Both the position numbers and the translations under genes were made by a program. Of a stretch of DNA of 38,574 bases, positions 25,174-32,542 are shown piece by piece. Numbering within the stretch: the stretch's first letter is position 1; each line of letters starts with the position of its first letter. This stretch comes from Chloroflexota bacterium (GTDB lineage: Bacteria > Chloroflexota > Dehalococcoidia > Lucifugimonadales > Lucifugimonadaceae): the NCBI GenBank assembly GCA_027623655.1, contig JAQBVG010000012.1:1-38574 (forward strand), given 5' to 3'. Below the pieces are notes generated by a model. That model was not told where the DNA came from. It worked only from the letters and a program-made list of their open reading frames with translations, and searched no databases.

Positions 25174-25677
25174 ATGGACGCAGAAATCGTAACACTCAGG
25201 CTCTTACATATCGTGCCCGGTGTCGCATGGGTCGGCAGCGCGATATTCCTGGCCTTTGTATTACAGCCTGCACTCGCGAAAACAGGTCCCCCCCACTCAC
25301 GGGCTGTGATGCGGAACGCCGTCAAGCGGTTGTTGATTCTGCTTCACTCGTCGGCCTGGTTGACGATGATCGTGGGCGTGATCATGGCTTTCCGAGTACG
25401 AGATCCCCTGTTCGACTTTCTGTGGTCGACCCCTTGGGGCACGATGATCTGGCTCGGGTTCGTGTTCGCGGTCATCGGTTACGCGATCGGGACGATTGGC
25501 GGGCTGACAAGTAAAAAGATGATGGACCTGGGCGCAAGCCTCGCCGGACAACCGCCCACGCCACAACAGGCGGGCCAGATCGCCAATTTGCAAAAACGTG
25601 GGATGTTGTTGTCAAAAATTGCTGCGGTCCTTGTTACGGCAGCTGTAGTAGTTATGGCACTCGCCCAACACGTCTAG
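25174..25677 (+). CDS. four-helix membrane protein, CopD/DUF2269-like
   Basis: A 167-residue integral membrane protein with about four hydrophobic helices. The first helix reads R-L-L-H-I-V-P-G-V-A-W-V-G-S-A-I (residues 9-24); the L-H-x-x-x-G-x-x-W-V-G pattern is shared by CopD, DUF2269 and related cytochrome-like membrane proteins, where the histidine may bind haem or copper. A second region has T-M-I-V-G-V-I-M-A and W-G-T-M-I-W-L-G-F. A cytoplasmic loop near residues 110-130 is rich in Pro and Gln. GAGGGGG stands just before the ATG. A related gene follows 11 bases downstream, and the two probably make a heteromer. Function is unknown. Confidence 0.8.
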   Translation: MDAEIVTLRLLHIVPGVAWVGSAIFLAFVLQPALAKTGPPHSRAVMRNAVKRLLILLHSSAWLTMIVGVIMAFRVRDPLFDFLWSTPWGTMIWLGFVFAVIGYAIGTIGGLTSKKMMDLGASLAGQPPTPQQAGQIANLQKRGMLLSKIAAVLVTAAVVVMALAQHV

Positions 25678-25688
25678 ACAGGACTGAA

Positions 25689-26174
25689 TTGGATCTTCCG
25701 CTCATAGTCGTCCGCCTGGTTCACATCATCGCTGGAACGTTTTGGGTCGGGGCGGCGATATACCTTGCAGTTCTGCTCGATCCGCGACTGCGGGCCGGAC
25801 CGATCGAGCTTGAGCGCCAGTTGCTCAGCAGGACGAGCAAGCTGAACAGCCTCTGGATTACTACATCGGCTGTGGCTGCGATTGCGTCGGGATTTGCGCT
25901 GATATCGATGACTCCCAGTCGCAGCATGTCGGACCTTGGTACCGATGGGTGGGGCACGATGATCCTGATCGGATTGCTGGCGTCGCTGGCAGCATTTTTC
26001 GTGTCGGGGTTCGCCGGAGCCGCGACCGCCAAGCTCAGGAGAGGATTGGAAGCAGGGAATGCCGACGAAACGCAAGTCGCCCTGTTCCGGCGGAGATTAT
26101 CGCTACTCGGATATGTCAACGCGACGCTTGTCGTAATTGCGGTTGGTTCAATGGCGATTGCCCGCTATGTGTGA
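25689..26174 (+). CDS. four-helix membrane protein, CopD/DUF2269-like (paralogue)
   Basis: A 161-residue paralogue of the preceding gene product. Its first helix R-L-V-H-I-I-A-G-T-F-W-V-G-A-A-I occupies the same residues (9-24) and keeps Arg9, His12, Gly16, Trp19 and Gly21. W-G-T-M-I-L-I-G-L occurs in the third helix at the place of W-G-T-M-I-W-L-G in the paralogue. The start is TTG 25689 with AGGA five bases upstream. The pair looks like a local duplication kept as two subunits. It ends 28 bases before the convergent stop of the HIT gene. No partner enzyme is nearby, so the job (haem or copper protein, or transport) is open. Confidence 0.8.
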   Translation: MDLPLIVVRLVHIIAGTFWVGAAIYLAVLLDPRLRAGPIELERQLLSRTSKLNSLWITTSAVAAIASGFALISMTPSRSMSDLGTDGWGTMILIGLLASLAAFFVSGFAGAATAKLRRGLEAGNADETQVALFRRRLSLLGYVNATLVVIAVGSMAIARYV

Positions 26175-26201
26175 TGCGCCGCTGGGCCGAACGAGCAATG
26201 C

Positions 26202-26936
26202 TCAGATGTAAAGGCCCAGTTGACCGCCTCCAAGCAAGAACAATTCAGCCGAATTTTCACCTGGCCTGTCTGTGACAGTATTTCCGGACGGCGACCCGCT
26301 GGAGGGCCGGGGATCGAAACTGGATATCATTCGAAATCCCTCTCGGGAGTGCTCGCTGGCGATTCGCATAGCAGCCTGAGATGCGTCCAGAATATTTCCC
26401 GATTGCCACAGGTCCCGCTGAGAAGTTTGCAGTTCAGGCGAAATCCCTACGGCGAACGGAGTTTCGTCTACGCGATATTCGTTGACGAGAAAGTTATCGA
26501 GTCGCTTTCGCAGGTCACCCAGTTGGGGAGTAGACGGTACTTGATCAGCCCCCTTGATTGGCAGGGAAGTGCCTGACACCACGTGCAGATGACCGTGGGC
26601 CTGGCTCTGGTGCGCGACGCGTCCAAAGTTGGAAATGACTCGATAACCGTCGTCGGCGCAGTATTTGTCGCCCATTTCGACTGCGAGCTTAGCGGCATCG
26701 GATAAAACCGTGGATGACCATAACTCCATCTGTGTCATGTGCGCGGTCGGAACGACCAGAAGCATGATCCGTGCCCATCTCAATTGGTTGTGAAAACACA
26801 CAACGCCCGGGTCATGGGAACTTCCGACAGCGCGCGGTCCACCGAGCCCGGGATGTACTTCCCATTTCGCCTCGGCGTCACCGGCGACGATCGAACAGAA
26901 TACACAGTCGTCGGTGTCAGGTAACTCGAACGTCAC
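26202..26936 (-). CDS. HIT-family protein with a second, degenerate HIT repeat
   Basis: A 244-residue protein. The first half is a normal histidine-triad domain: C11-x-x-C14 with V-F-C-S-I-V-A-G, L-L-V-V-P-T-A-H and the triad H114-G-H116-L-H118. HIT proteins hydrolyse or transfer nucleoside phosphates. Residues 161-207 align with 60-104: both have the pattern of a strand, D/E-L-W, a helix rich in Ala and G-Y/F-R-V/M-I-S-N/S-F. The repeat ends in E-L-F-L-L-G-G-G-Q-L-G, at the place of H-L-H-V-V-S-G, so its three histidines are replaced by Ser, Glu and Phe. The GTG start overlaps the stop of the helicase loader gene (GTGA). It is the last gene of the dnaB operon. Confidence 0.82.
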   Translation of the reverse strand: MTFELPDTDDCVFCSIVAGDAEAKWEVHPGLGGPRAVGSSHDPGVVCFHNQLRWARIMLLVVPTAHMTQMELWSSTVLSDAAKLAVEMGDKYCADDGYRVISNFGRVAHQSQAHGHLHVVSGTSLPIKGADQVPSTPQLGDLRKRLDNFLVNEYRVDETPFAVGISPELQTSQRDLWQSGNILDASQAAMRIASEHSREGFRMISSFDPRPSSGSPSGNTVTDRPGENSAELFLLGGGQLGLYI

Positions 26937-28378
26937 CTGCGAGTCGACTTCGCACGGGGTGCACCGGGTCTCGGTGCCGAACCGCGATGACGAAAATCAG
27001 GTGCTGAAAGATAACGCTCGGCCACAACGTTCGCGTCACTGAGCCTGGATACGATCGCTTCAGAGTACCGGGAGGTAATCCGAGATTCGGCGCCACCGAT
27101 CGTTTCGAGCGCCGTGCGACTGGTGAACACAGTTGGCATCAACGCGTCGTGCCTGTGGACGATCAGTTGGTAGAGCTTCTCTTCGGCCCAGGCGGTCGAT
27201 GCCTCTGCACCAAGATCGTCCAGCACAAGTACGTCCACATCGCGAACGGCGTTGAATGTGTAATCGAACGATCTGGTCCCGGCCGGGCCGAACGACCGCC
27301 GCAGGTCGTCCAGCAGGTCCGGCACGAATCGGAAAAGAACTTCCCTGTCCTGTTTGATGCTTTCACCGACGATGGCCGCGGCAAGATGGGTCTTGCCGAC
27401 TCCAGTTGGGCCAGCCAGGTAAAGCCAACCGGAGGGGTGTTCGGCAAACACCCTGGCGGCCTCGAATGCCTCCGAAAGAGATCGTTTTTGCGCCGTTGTA
27501 GCTCCGGTGGCGCCACGCGTGCTGAAACTGTCGAATGTCATCGTTTCGGCCAGACGTGCTCCCAGCCCGGAATCACTCGAGTCGGGAGTCCTGCTCCCGG
27601 CCTTGATGTGTATGACAGTTGAAAAATACGGGTCACCAAGGCGCGTTCGCAGGCGATCACCCAACTCTTCGAACCGAAAACCTGTGGTGACCAGCGTTGG
27701 TAGCCTGCGGTTGTACCGCTGAGTAATGATCTGATCCAGCTTCTCATCCGCCCACGCAGTCGACGACTGAGCACCGAGATCGTCAAGAATCAGCAGAGGA
27801 GCTTCGATGGCCTGGAGGAAAATCTGGTCGTACTGGGCGCCCACAGCGGGATCGAATGCAGAACGCAGATGATCCAGCAAATCGGGGACAGAGACAAACC
27901 GAACCGGCTGCCCGGCTTCGACAAGGGCATTTCCGACCGCGGCAGCCAGATGAGTTTTACCGGTCCCCGAGGGGCCCGATAACACCAGCCAGCCCTGCCT
28001 GTCGGTAGCAAAGCGTTGTGCGGCGTGATACGCCTCTCGGAAAGATGATGGATCCGAGAAAGTATCACGCGTGCCGAGTTCGACGGTGTCGAACGTCAGG
28101 CGCTCCAGAGGGCCGAGGTCGGAGTACTGTCTGATTCGATCGGAGGACCTGACACCCCATACTCGCTCCTGGCACTTGCAGGGTACGACTGTCCTCGCTG
28201 CTGCCGGAGAATCTTCTGTTGGTGCGACAACAAACCACCGTCGGTCGTCACACAGTTCACAGTGGATTTCGGAGTTAGTGGGCTCCTCGAGCTCGCTGTC
28301 TCTTGAGGTATTCCTCATAGAACTCGTCTGACCGATCCTTTTGAAGATCTCGTCGAGTGGTTCCATCCCCTTCATCAT
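26933..28378 (-). CDS. tandem AAA+ helicase loader (two DnaC/DnaI-type ATPase modules)
   Basis: A protein of about 481 residues. Counting from the TTG at 28381, a cysteine motif C41-x-x-C44 and C68-x-C70 (probable zinc site, as in DnaI) is followed by two full ATPase modules of the DnaC/DnaI/IstB class. Module 1 has Walker A G-P-S-G-T-G-K-T (136-143) and Walker B L-L-I-L-D-D-L-G (196-203); module 2 has G-P-T-G-V-G-K-T (324-331) and V-L-V-L-D-D-L-G (384-391). Each module is preceded by T-F-D and shares S/F-V-P-D-L-L-D and S-T-A-W-A-D/E-E-K-L. R446 in S-R-L of module 2 is a candidate arginine finger; module 1 has R-T-R-L. DnaC and DnaI normally carry one module and load the DnaB helicase. ATG 28378 or 28375 is preferred, with GAGGAG four or seven bases upstream. 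It overlaps the DnaD-like gene by about 100 bases. The single ATPase of transposon IstB is excluded by context. Confidence 0.9.
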   Translation of the reverse strand: MMKGMEPLDEIFKRIGQTSSMRNTSRDSELEEPTNSEIHCELCDDRRWFVVAPTEDSPAAARTVVPCKCQERVWGVRSSDRIRQYSDLGPLERLTFDTVELGTRDTFSDPSSFREAYHAAQRFATDRQGWLVLSGPSGTGKTHLAAAVGNALVEAGQPVRFVSVPDLLDHLRSAFDPAVGAQYDQIFLQAIEAPLLILDDLGAQSSTAWADEKLDQIITQRYNRRLPTLVTTGFRFEELGDRLRTRLGDPYFSTVIHIKAGSRTPDSSDSGLGARLAETMTFDSFSTRGATGATTAQKRSLSEAFEAARVFAEHPSGWLYLAGPTGVGKTHLAAAIVGESIKQDREVLFRFVPDLLDDLRRSFGPAGTRSFDYTFNAVRDVDVLVLDDLGAEASTAWAEEKLYQLIVHRHDALMPTVFTSRTALETIGGAESRITSRYSEAIVSRLSDANVVAERYLSAPDFRHRGSAPRPGAPRAKSTRR

Positions 28379-29012
28379 CAAGCTCCTCGGGTCTGCCTTC
28401 GGTCGCCCAGCGGCGAAGAATTGCAGCTATGTAGTTCCAGCTGCGAACATTTGCTTCGGCCGCGGTACGTATCGCCAGAAGAACCTCGTCTTCCGGATGT
28501 TGTTCGAGCGCCGCATGAATATTGTCTGCCACCGTCGGTGTGATCGGCGCGATGTTCTGTTCGTAAAACGTTACCGCATTCAGCCTGGGCAAAGCAGCGT
28601 CGGTATCGGGCCATGTTTCGTGCCGTTTTGCTCTTTCGGCACCAGATTCGGGATCGAAACCCTGTCTTGCTAGCGCTCGTTTTACGGGTTCTGTGTTCAG
28701 GAAAATACGGTCGGTCGAACTCTCGCTGCCCACGATCAAAAACACCCCACGGTTGACGGCAGCAGCCAGACCGGCGTCGACCGCTAGTTCCAAATCTTCT
28801 CCCGACGCTCCCAGCATTGCTGCCACTGTGCGGTCCGAATAGAGTTCGTCACGAGAGATTGAGGACGGGACTTTTCTTTGACGATGCAGAGCGTGGATAA
28901 CACGCAACGTGAGCTTGAGTTCGCTGAGTGAATCGATTTCTTCGAGCAGGGAGGCAAGCAGGGGGTCAGGAACTGGAGTGAACTGGACCCCGCGTGGGAA
29001 TCCATTTTTCAC
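28275..29012 (-). CDS. DnaD-like replication initiation protein
   Basis: A 245-residue protein. The C-terminal part (about 145-208) has the DnaD/DnaB2 helical domain pattern: F-Y-E-Q-N-I-A-P-I-T-P, E-D-E-V-L-L-A-I and S-W-N-Y-I-A-A-I-L-R-R-W, which in Firmicutes DnaD and phage replication proteins binds DNA and helps helicase loading. The N-terminal 100 residues may form a winged-helix domain (L-K-L-T-L-R-V-I-H-A-L near residues 32-42). The gene starts with GTG 29012 overlapping the dnaB stop (GTGA) and overlaps the helicase-loader gene by about 100 bases at its end. It therefore belongs to a dedicated primosome operon. The gene is too divergent to name as dnaD with certainty. Confidence 0.87.
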   Translation of the reverse strand: MKNGFPRGVQFTPVPDPLLASLLEEIDSLSELKLTLRVIHALHRQRKVPSSISRDELYSDRTVAAMLGASGEDLELAVDAGLAAAVNRGVFLIVGSESSTDRIFLNTEPVKRALARQGFDPESGAERAKRHETWPDTDAALPRLNAVTFYEQNIAPITPTVADNIHAALEQHPEDEVLLAIRTAAEANVRSWNYIAAILRRWATEGRPEELDDEGDGTTRRDLQKDRSDEFYEEYLKRQRARGAH

Positions 29013-30427
29013 CGGGTCACCCCGGATCTGGCAGCGTTTGACGGGTATGCGGGCGAAGACTGGGTCTGGAATGACAATTCCTCGAAAATTCCGATGGAGT
29101 CGCGCACCCTCATTTCCACTTCATCGGTCGGACCGTTCCTGTGCTTGGCAATTATCAGCGTGGCCTGATCACGCGGGAATGGCCGGGTGGGGTTGGACTT
29201 ATTCCATTCTTCCTCGGTCGTGAATTTGTCCTCCCTGTGAATGAACATAACGATGTCAGCATCCTGTTCAATCGATCCCGATTCACGAAGGTCGGAGAGC
29301 ATTGGCCTGTGCGAAGTTCGGTGCTCGATCGCACGGCTCAACTGTGAAATTGCAAGTACCGGGATGTGCAGGTCTCGTGCCATGCCTTTCATCTGGCGAG
29401 AGATTTCCGAAACTTCCTGGGCACGATTCCCGTCACGGCTGCCGGTCCCTCCGTTGATCAGCTGCATGTAGTCGACAACAAGGAAATCAAGGCCGTGCGT
29501 CATCTGTAGTCGACGTGCCTTGCTTCGCATTTCGGCGACGGTCTGGAACGGGGTATCGTCGATGTAGATCGTGAGGTCGGAGAGCAAACCGATCGAGTTG
29601 ATCACCTGGTCTTCTTCGTTGGGCGACTGTATACGGTTGCGAATCTTCTGCATATTTACCCGCGATTGAGCGGCCAGAAGTCTCATCGCGATTTGATCGC
29701 GGCCCATTTCGAGCGAGAATATCCCGACTTTGAATCCAGACTTTGCTGCGTGAAGCGAAAAATTCAGCCCCAACATCGATTTACCAATGGAAGGCCGGGC
29801 AGCAAGCACAACCATGTCTGAACGTTGGAGCCCGCCGACGAGCAGGTCGTCGAGCCGTTTATAGCCGGTCACGATTGGGGCTGTGCTTTTTTCGCCTTCG
29901 ATTTGATCGAGGGCTGAAACTTGCTCAAGGTAGGGCAGCAGCGAATCTGAGAGCGGTGCAAAATCTCGATTTTGCGAGCCCTGTCGAATCCCGAACAACG
30001 TGTCTTCCGCTGCGGAGAGCGCTACATCCACATCCGGGTCGTCGTTGTACCCGATTTCAGCGATTTCACCCGCAGCTGCGATAAGTCTTCGCATCGTTGC
30101 TGTGCGGTGCACGAGATTGGCGTAGTGCTTGATATGTACGGAAGTCGGGGTGACCGAAACGAGGTGTGAGAGGTAGGAGGGACCGCCGACTCCTTCGAGT
30201 AATCCCCGGTTTTCCAGCTCGTGGGTGACGGTGACCTGGTTGATCCCTTCATCGCGCTGGAACAGATCGTGGCAGACTTCAAAGCACTGGCGGTTGATCT
30301 CACGATAGAAATCATTAGCCGAAAGAAAGCCTGCGATCTCTGTGATCGTCATGCCATCAATCAGAATAGACCCGAGGACGGATTCCTCGGCGTTTAAATC
30401 ATGTGGGGGTAGTCGGTCTGCTTGCAC
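29009..30427 (-). CDS. dnaB: replicative DNA helicase
   Basis: A 472-residue DnaB, the hexameric 5'-3' helicase at the replication fork. The N-terminal helical domain (P-H-D-L-N-A-E-E-S-V-L-G-S) interacts with primase and loader; the RecA-like domain has Walker A A-R-P-S-I-G-K-S (210-217), E-M in F-S-L-E-M, Walker B L-V-V-D-Y-M-Q-L and the A-I-S-Q-L-S-R-A segment with D-L-R-E-S-G-S-I-E-Q-D-A-D. Length is normal and no intein is present. GTG 30427 is chosen; no clear ribosome site precedes it. A terminator at 30568-30605 separates it from rplI, so it should have its own promoter in 30428-30567. DnaD-like, loader and HIT genes follow with overlapping ends. Confidence 0.96.
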   Translation of the reverse strand: MQADRLPPHDLNAEESVLGSILIDGMTITEIAGFLSANDFYREINRQCFEVCHDLFQRDEGINQVTVTHELENRGLLEGVGGPSYLSHLVSVTPTSVHIKHYANLVHRTATMRRLIAAAGEIAEIGYNDDPDVDVALSAAEDTLFGIRQGSQNRDFAPLSDSLLPYLEQVSALDQIEGEKSTAPIVTGYKRLDDLLVGGLQRSDMVVLAARPSIGKSMLGLNFSLHAAKSGFKVGIFSLEMGRDQIAMRLLAAQSRVNMQKIRNRIQSPNEEDQVINSIGLLSDLTIYIDDTPFQTVAEMRSKARRLQMTHGLDFLVVDYMQLINGGTGSRDGNRAQEVSEISRQMKGMARDLHIPVLAISQLSRAIEHRTSHRPMLSDLRESGSIEQDADIVMFIHREDKFTTEEEWNKSNPTRPFPRDQATLIIAKHRNGPTDEVEMRVRDSIGIFEELSFQTQSSPAYPSNAARSGVTR

Positions 30428-30567
30428 GGGTGCGAAGCACTATAACCTGATTGAAACGCTATCTAGAAGTCCCTAACGGCAGATTAGCCAACCCATTTTC
30501 AGGACTTTTGTCGCACCCGGGAAACCTCCCAGTTCAACTCGGCTATTTGCAGGGAAATCGTGAGATT

Positions 30568-30605
30568 AAAAAAGATCGCCCGGGCCGCAATGAGACCGGG
30601 CGATC
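30568..30605 (-). terminator. Rho-independent terminator of rplI
   Basis: On the minus strand, GATCGCCCGG (30605-30596) pairs perfectly with CCGGGCGATC (30583-30574) and is followed at once by six T (30573-30568). It lies 25 bases after the L9 stop codon and ends that transcript before dnaB. Confidence 0.9.
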
Positions 30606-30630
30606 GACTTCATTAATTCACACGAGAAGG

Positions 30631-31266
30631 CTAATCTTCGTCCGCTTCACTCGACACACTGGTGCTGCCATCGCTGGCGTCACCTGTGGAGGCCTCGGCG
30701 TGGATTTTGGCCTCGGCAGCGGCCAGGACTTCTTCGAATGACGGGTCCAGGACGTTCTTGTCTGCCTCGGTAACAAGCGCAGCTGCGGCTTCCATCTGCT
30801 TGTTCAGTTCGATGGATGCATCGTCTGCGACTACATCAACCACCAGCGTGGTAGAGACACCATCAACGAGCTTTGCCGGGACTTTGTACTCCCCAACCGC
30901 ACGGATTGGCGCAGGGATCTGGATTCCTCTTCGATCGATTTCGCGGTCGGTCAATCTACCGAGTTCGGCGGCGATCATTGCACTGGTCACCGATCCGTAC
31001 AACCGCCCTGTCGGACCTGTCCGAACCTCGATGCGGATCTTCTGGTTCTTGATAGCGTCGGCGACGTCCTGCCACTCTTTCGCTTCTATCAATCGACGGT
31101 CTTCTGCAATCTGACGAAGACCAGCGGCTCGACGAAGCTCGTGCTCCGTTGCCAGGACCGCTAACCCTTTCGGAATCAGGTAGTTTCGAGCGAAGCCAGA
31201 TTTGACTTCCTTAACGTCTCCGGCTCGGGCCGTGGGACGAACATCCTGCAAAAATAGAATTTTCAC
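30631..31266 (-). CDS. rplI: 50S ribosomal protein L9 with C-terminal extension
   Basis: A 211-residue L9, against about 150 in most bacteria. The N-domain V-K-I-L-F-L-Q-D-V-R, K-E-V-K-S-G-F-A-R-N-Y-L-I-P-K-G-L-A and the C-domain G-R-L-Y-G-S-V-T-S-A-M are typical; L9 binds 23S rRNA domain V and supports frame keeping. The last 60 or so residues (after about 150) form an Ala/Glu-rich, acidic and Ser-rich tail ending E-A-D-E-D. GTG 31266 is preferred because GAGGTGA stands about seven bases before it; the frame is open up to 31326. The common neighbours rpsF, ssb and rpsR are not adjacent, although dnaB follows downstream as in many genomes. Confidence 0.95.
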   Translation of the reverse strand: MKILFLQDVRPTARAGDVKEVKSGFARNYLIPKGLAVLATEHELRRAAGLRQIAEDRRLIEAKEWQDVADAIKNQKIRIEVRTGPTGRLYGSVTSAMIAAELGRLTDREIDRRGIQIPAPIRAVGEYKVPAKLVDGVSTTLVVDVVADDASIELNKQMEAAAALVTEADKNVLDPSFEEVLAAAEAKIHAEASTGDASDGSTSVSSEADED

Positions 31267-31618
31267 TAACTCATCACCTCGTGCGTCTGGCGGTAAGTTT
31301 TGCGCTGAATTACAGCGGATCAGCATGCCGACCCAGCCACGATTTACGGGACTGCCGCCACACTCACAGTGCTAAACGCTGGCCCGTTCGAACAATTCTG
31401 TCCAGGCAAACACCTGATTGTTCCAGGCCCAGCAGACTAAAGGTACATGAAGGTGACGTTTGGAGCCACATCGGCGTATTTAGCCGAACCTGCCGTGGTG
31501 CGCTAGTTAGAATCACATCTGATCGCCACTCAACTCATTAGTCTTCTGGCTAGAATCTGCAAAGCACGGTTATTGCATTGAACAATCGAAGGACGGTAAC
31601 TCCGGGAAGCAGGCACGA
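31267..31618. other. intergenic region between divergent rplI and SMP-30 genes
   Basis: This stretch of about 350 bases holds no supported gene. It must contain the rplI promoter and leader on the minus strand and the promoter of the SMP-30 gene on the plus strand. The only clear structure is the hairpin-like repeat at 31390-31423. I found no tRNA, although GTTCGAAC occurs there, and no convincing -35/-10 pair. Confidence 0.5.
31390..31423. promoter_or_regulatory. compound inverted repeat upstream of rplI
   Basis: GAACAAT (31390-31396) pairs with ATTGTTC (31417-31423), and inside it CAGG pairs with CCTG directly next to the outer arm, leaving a six-base bulge and a six-base loop. This could be an operator or a leader structure of the rplI transcript (for example an autoregulatory site). 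Confidence 0.25.
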
Positions 31619-32515
31619 ATGGCTAATAATCAAATTTTTCACAGTGGCCTGGGAGAGCCAGAAGGCCCGGTCCTTCTCGCCGATGGGAGTTGGGGTGTAG
31701 TCGAAATGAGTTCTGACACGGGGCATGTCTCGGTCATCTCTCCGGACGGGACAACTAAAAAAGTAGTTACCCGGACAGGAAGGCCGAATGGCATGGTGGT
31801 CGATTCCGCCGGCTCGCTGCTGGTAGCTGAGTCGATGAACCCACCATCCCTGCTCAGAGTCGAACTCGATGGCTCGGTCGATGTACTGATGACCGAAGGA
31901 GACGGCGTCGAATTTCTTTTCCCGAACGATCTTGCATTTGGCCCTGACGGCGCTCTGTATTTGACCGATTCCGGTGTGAGACGGGACACTTTCCAGAACG
32001 TGCCTGAGGCAGACCGCGCAGACTACCCGTTCGACGGCAAGATTTTTAGGATCGATTTATCAAGCCGCTCGGCAGTGGTGTTGGATGATGGGCTGGCGTT
32101 CGCCAACGGGATCGCATTCGGCAAAGACCATGCTCTTTATGTGACCACGACGGCAGATGGGTTGATCGTCCGATATGCGTGGAACGACGACGGAAGTCCT
32201 GGCCCTCGCGAATGTTTCGCCGATCTGGTCGACCACACAAAACCGGCAGGAAACGGCGGTTTCAGGGGCGGTGACGGGTTTGCTTTCGGAGAAAACGGCT
32301 TTCTGTACAGCTCCGTCGTGGGGCAGGGCGACGTGACGGTCGTTGACGAAGGCGGAACGGTCGTCGAGCGGATCCCGGTTGGCGGAGATCAGCCTACGAA
32401 CGTCGCGTTCGGTCCCACGGCTAGTGGCGATATTTACGTCACGGTCAAGGATGCAGGGACGCTCGAACGGCATCACGTCGGTGTTGATGGATTGCCACTA
32501 CTGCCATCTTCGTGA
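31619..32515 (+). CDS. SMP-30/gluconolactonase-family protein (third copy)
   Basis: A 298-residue beta-propeller, well diverged from the two copies at 15913 and 16924. It keeps E15 in E-P-E-G-P, N in F-P-N-D-L-A-F-G-P-D-G, N in F-A-N-G-I-A-F-G and D in G-G-D-G-F-A-F-G, the likely metal ligands. The shorter blades and the Q-P-T-N-V-A-F-G-P repeat near the end are more like the lactonase/drug-responsive (LRE) branch or strictosidine synthase-like propellers. There is no signal peptide. It stands alone between rplI and a convergent hydrolase-like gene. Its substrate could be a non-sugar lactone. Confidence 0.85.
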   Translation: MANNQIFHSGLGEPEGPVLLADGSWGVVEMSSDTGHVSVISPDGTTKKVVTRTGRPNGMVVDSAGSLLVAESMNPPSLLRVELDGSVDVLMTEGDGVEFLFPNDLAFGPDGALYLTDSGVRRDTFQNVPEADRADYPFDGKIFRIDLSSRSAVVLDDGLAFANGIAFGKDHALYVTTTADGLIVRYAWNDDGSPGPRECFADLVDHTKPAGNGGFRGGDGFAFGENGFLYSSVVGQGDVTVVDEGGTVVERIPVGGDQPTNVAFGPTASGDIYVTVKDAGTLERHHVGVDGLPLLPSS

Positions 32516-32542
32516 CCGGAACAGACGCAGAAAATTATCCGC

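Noticed and set aside
26933-28378. IstB-type transposition helper of an IS21 element
   Set aside because: No IstA transposase or terminal inverted repeats are near, the protein has two modules and a Cys motif, and the context is dnaB with a DnaD-like gene.
31381-31430. Possible tRNA because of a GTTCGAAC sequence
   Set aside because: No acceptor, D-arm or anticodon arm could be built around it.
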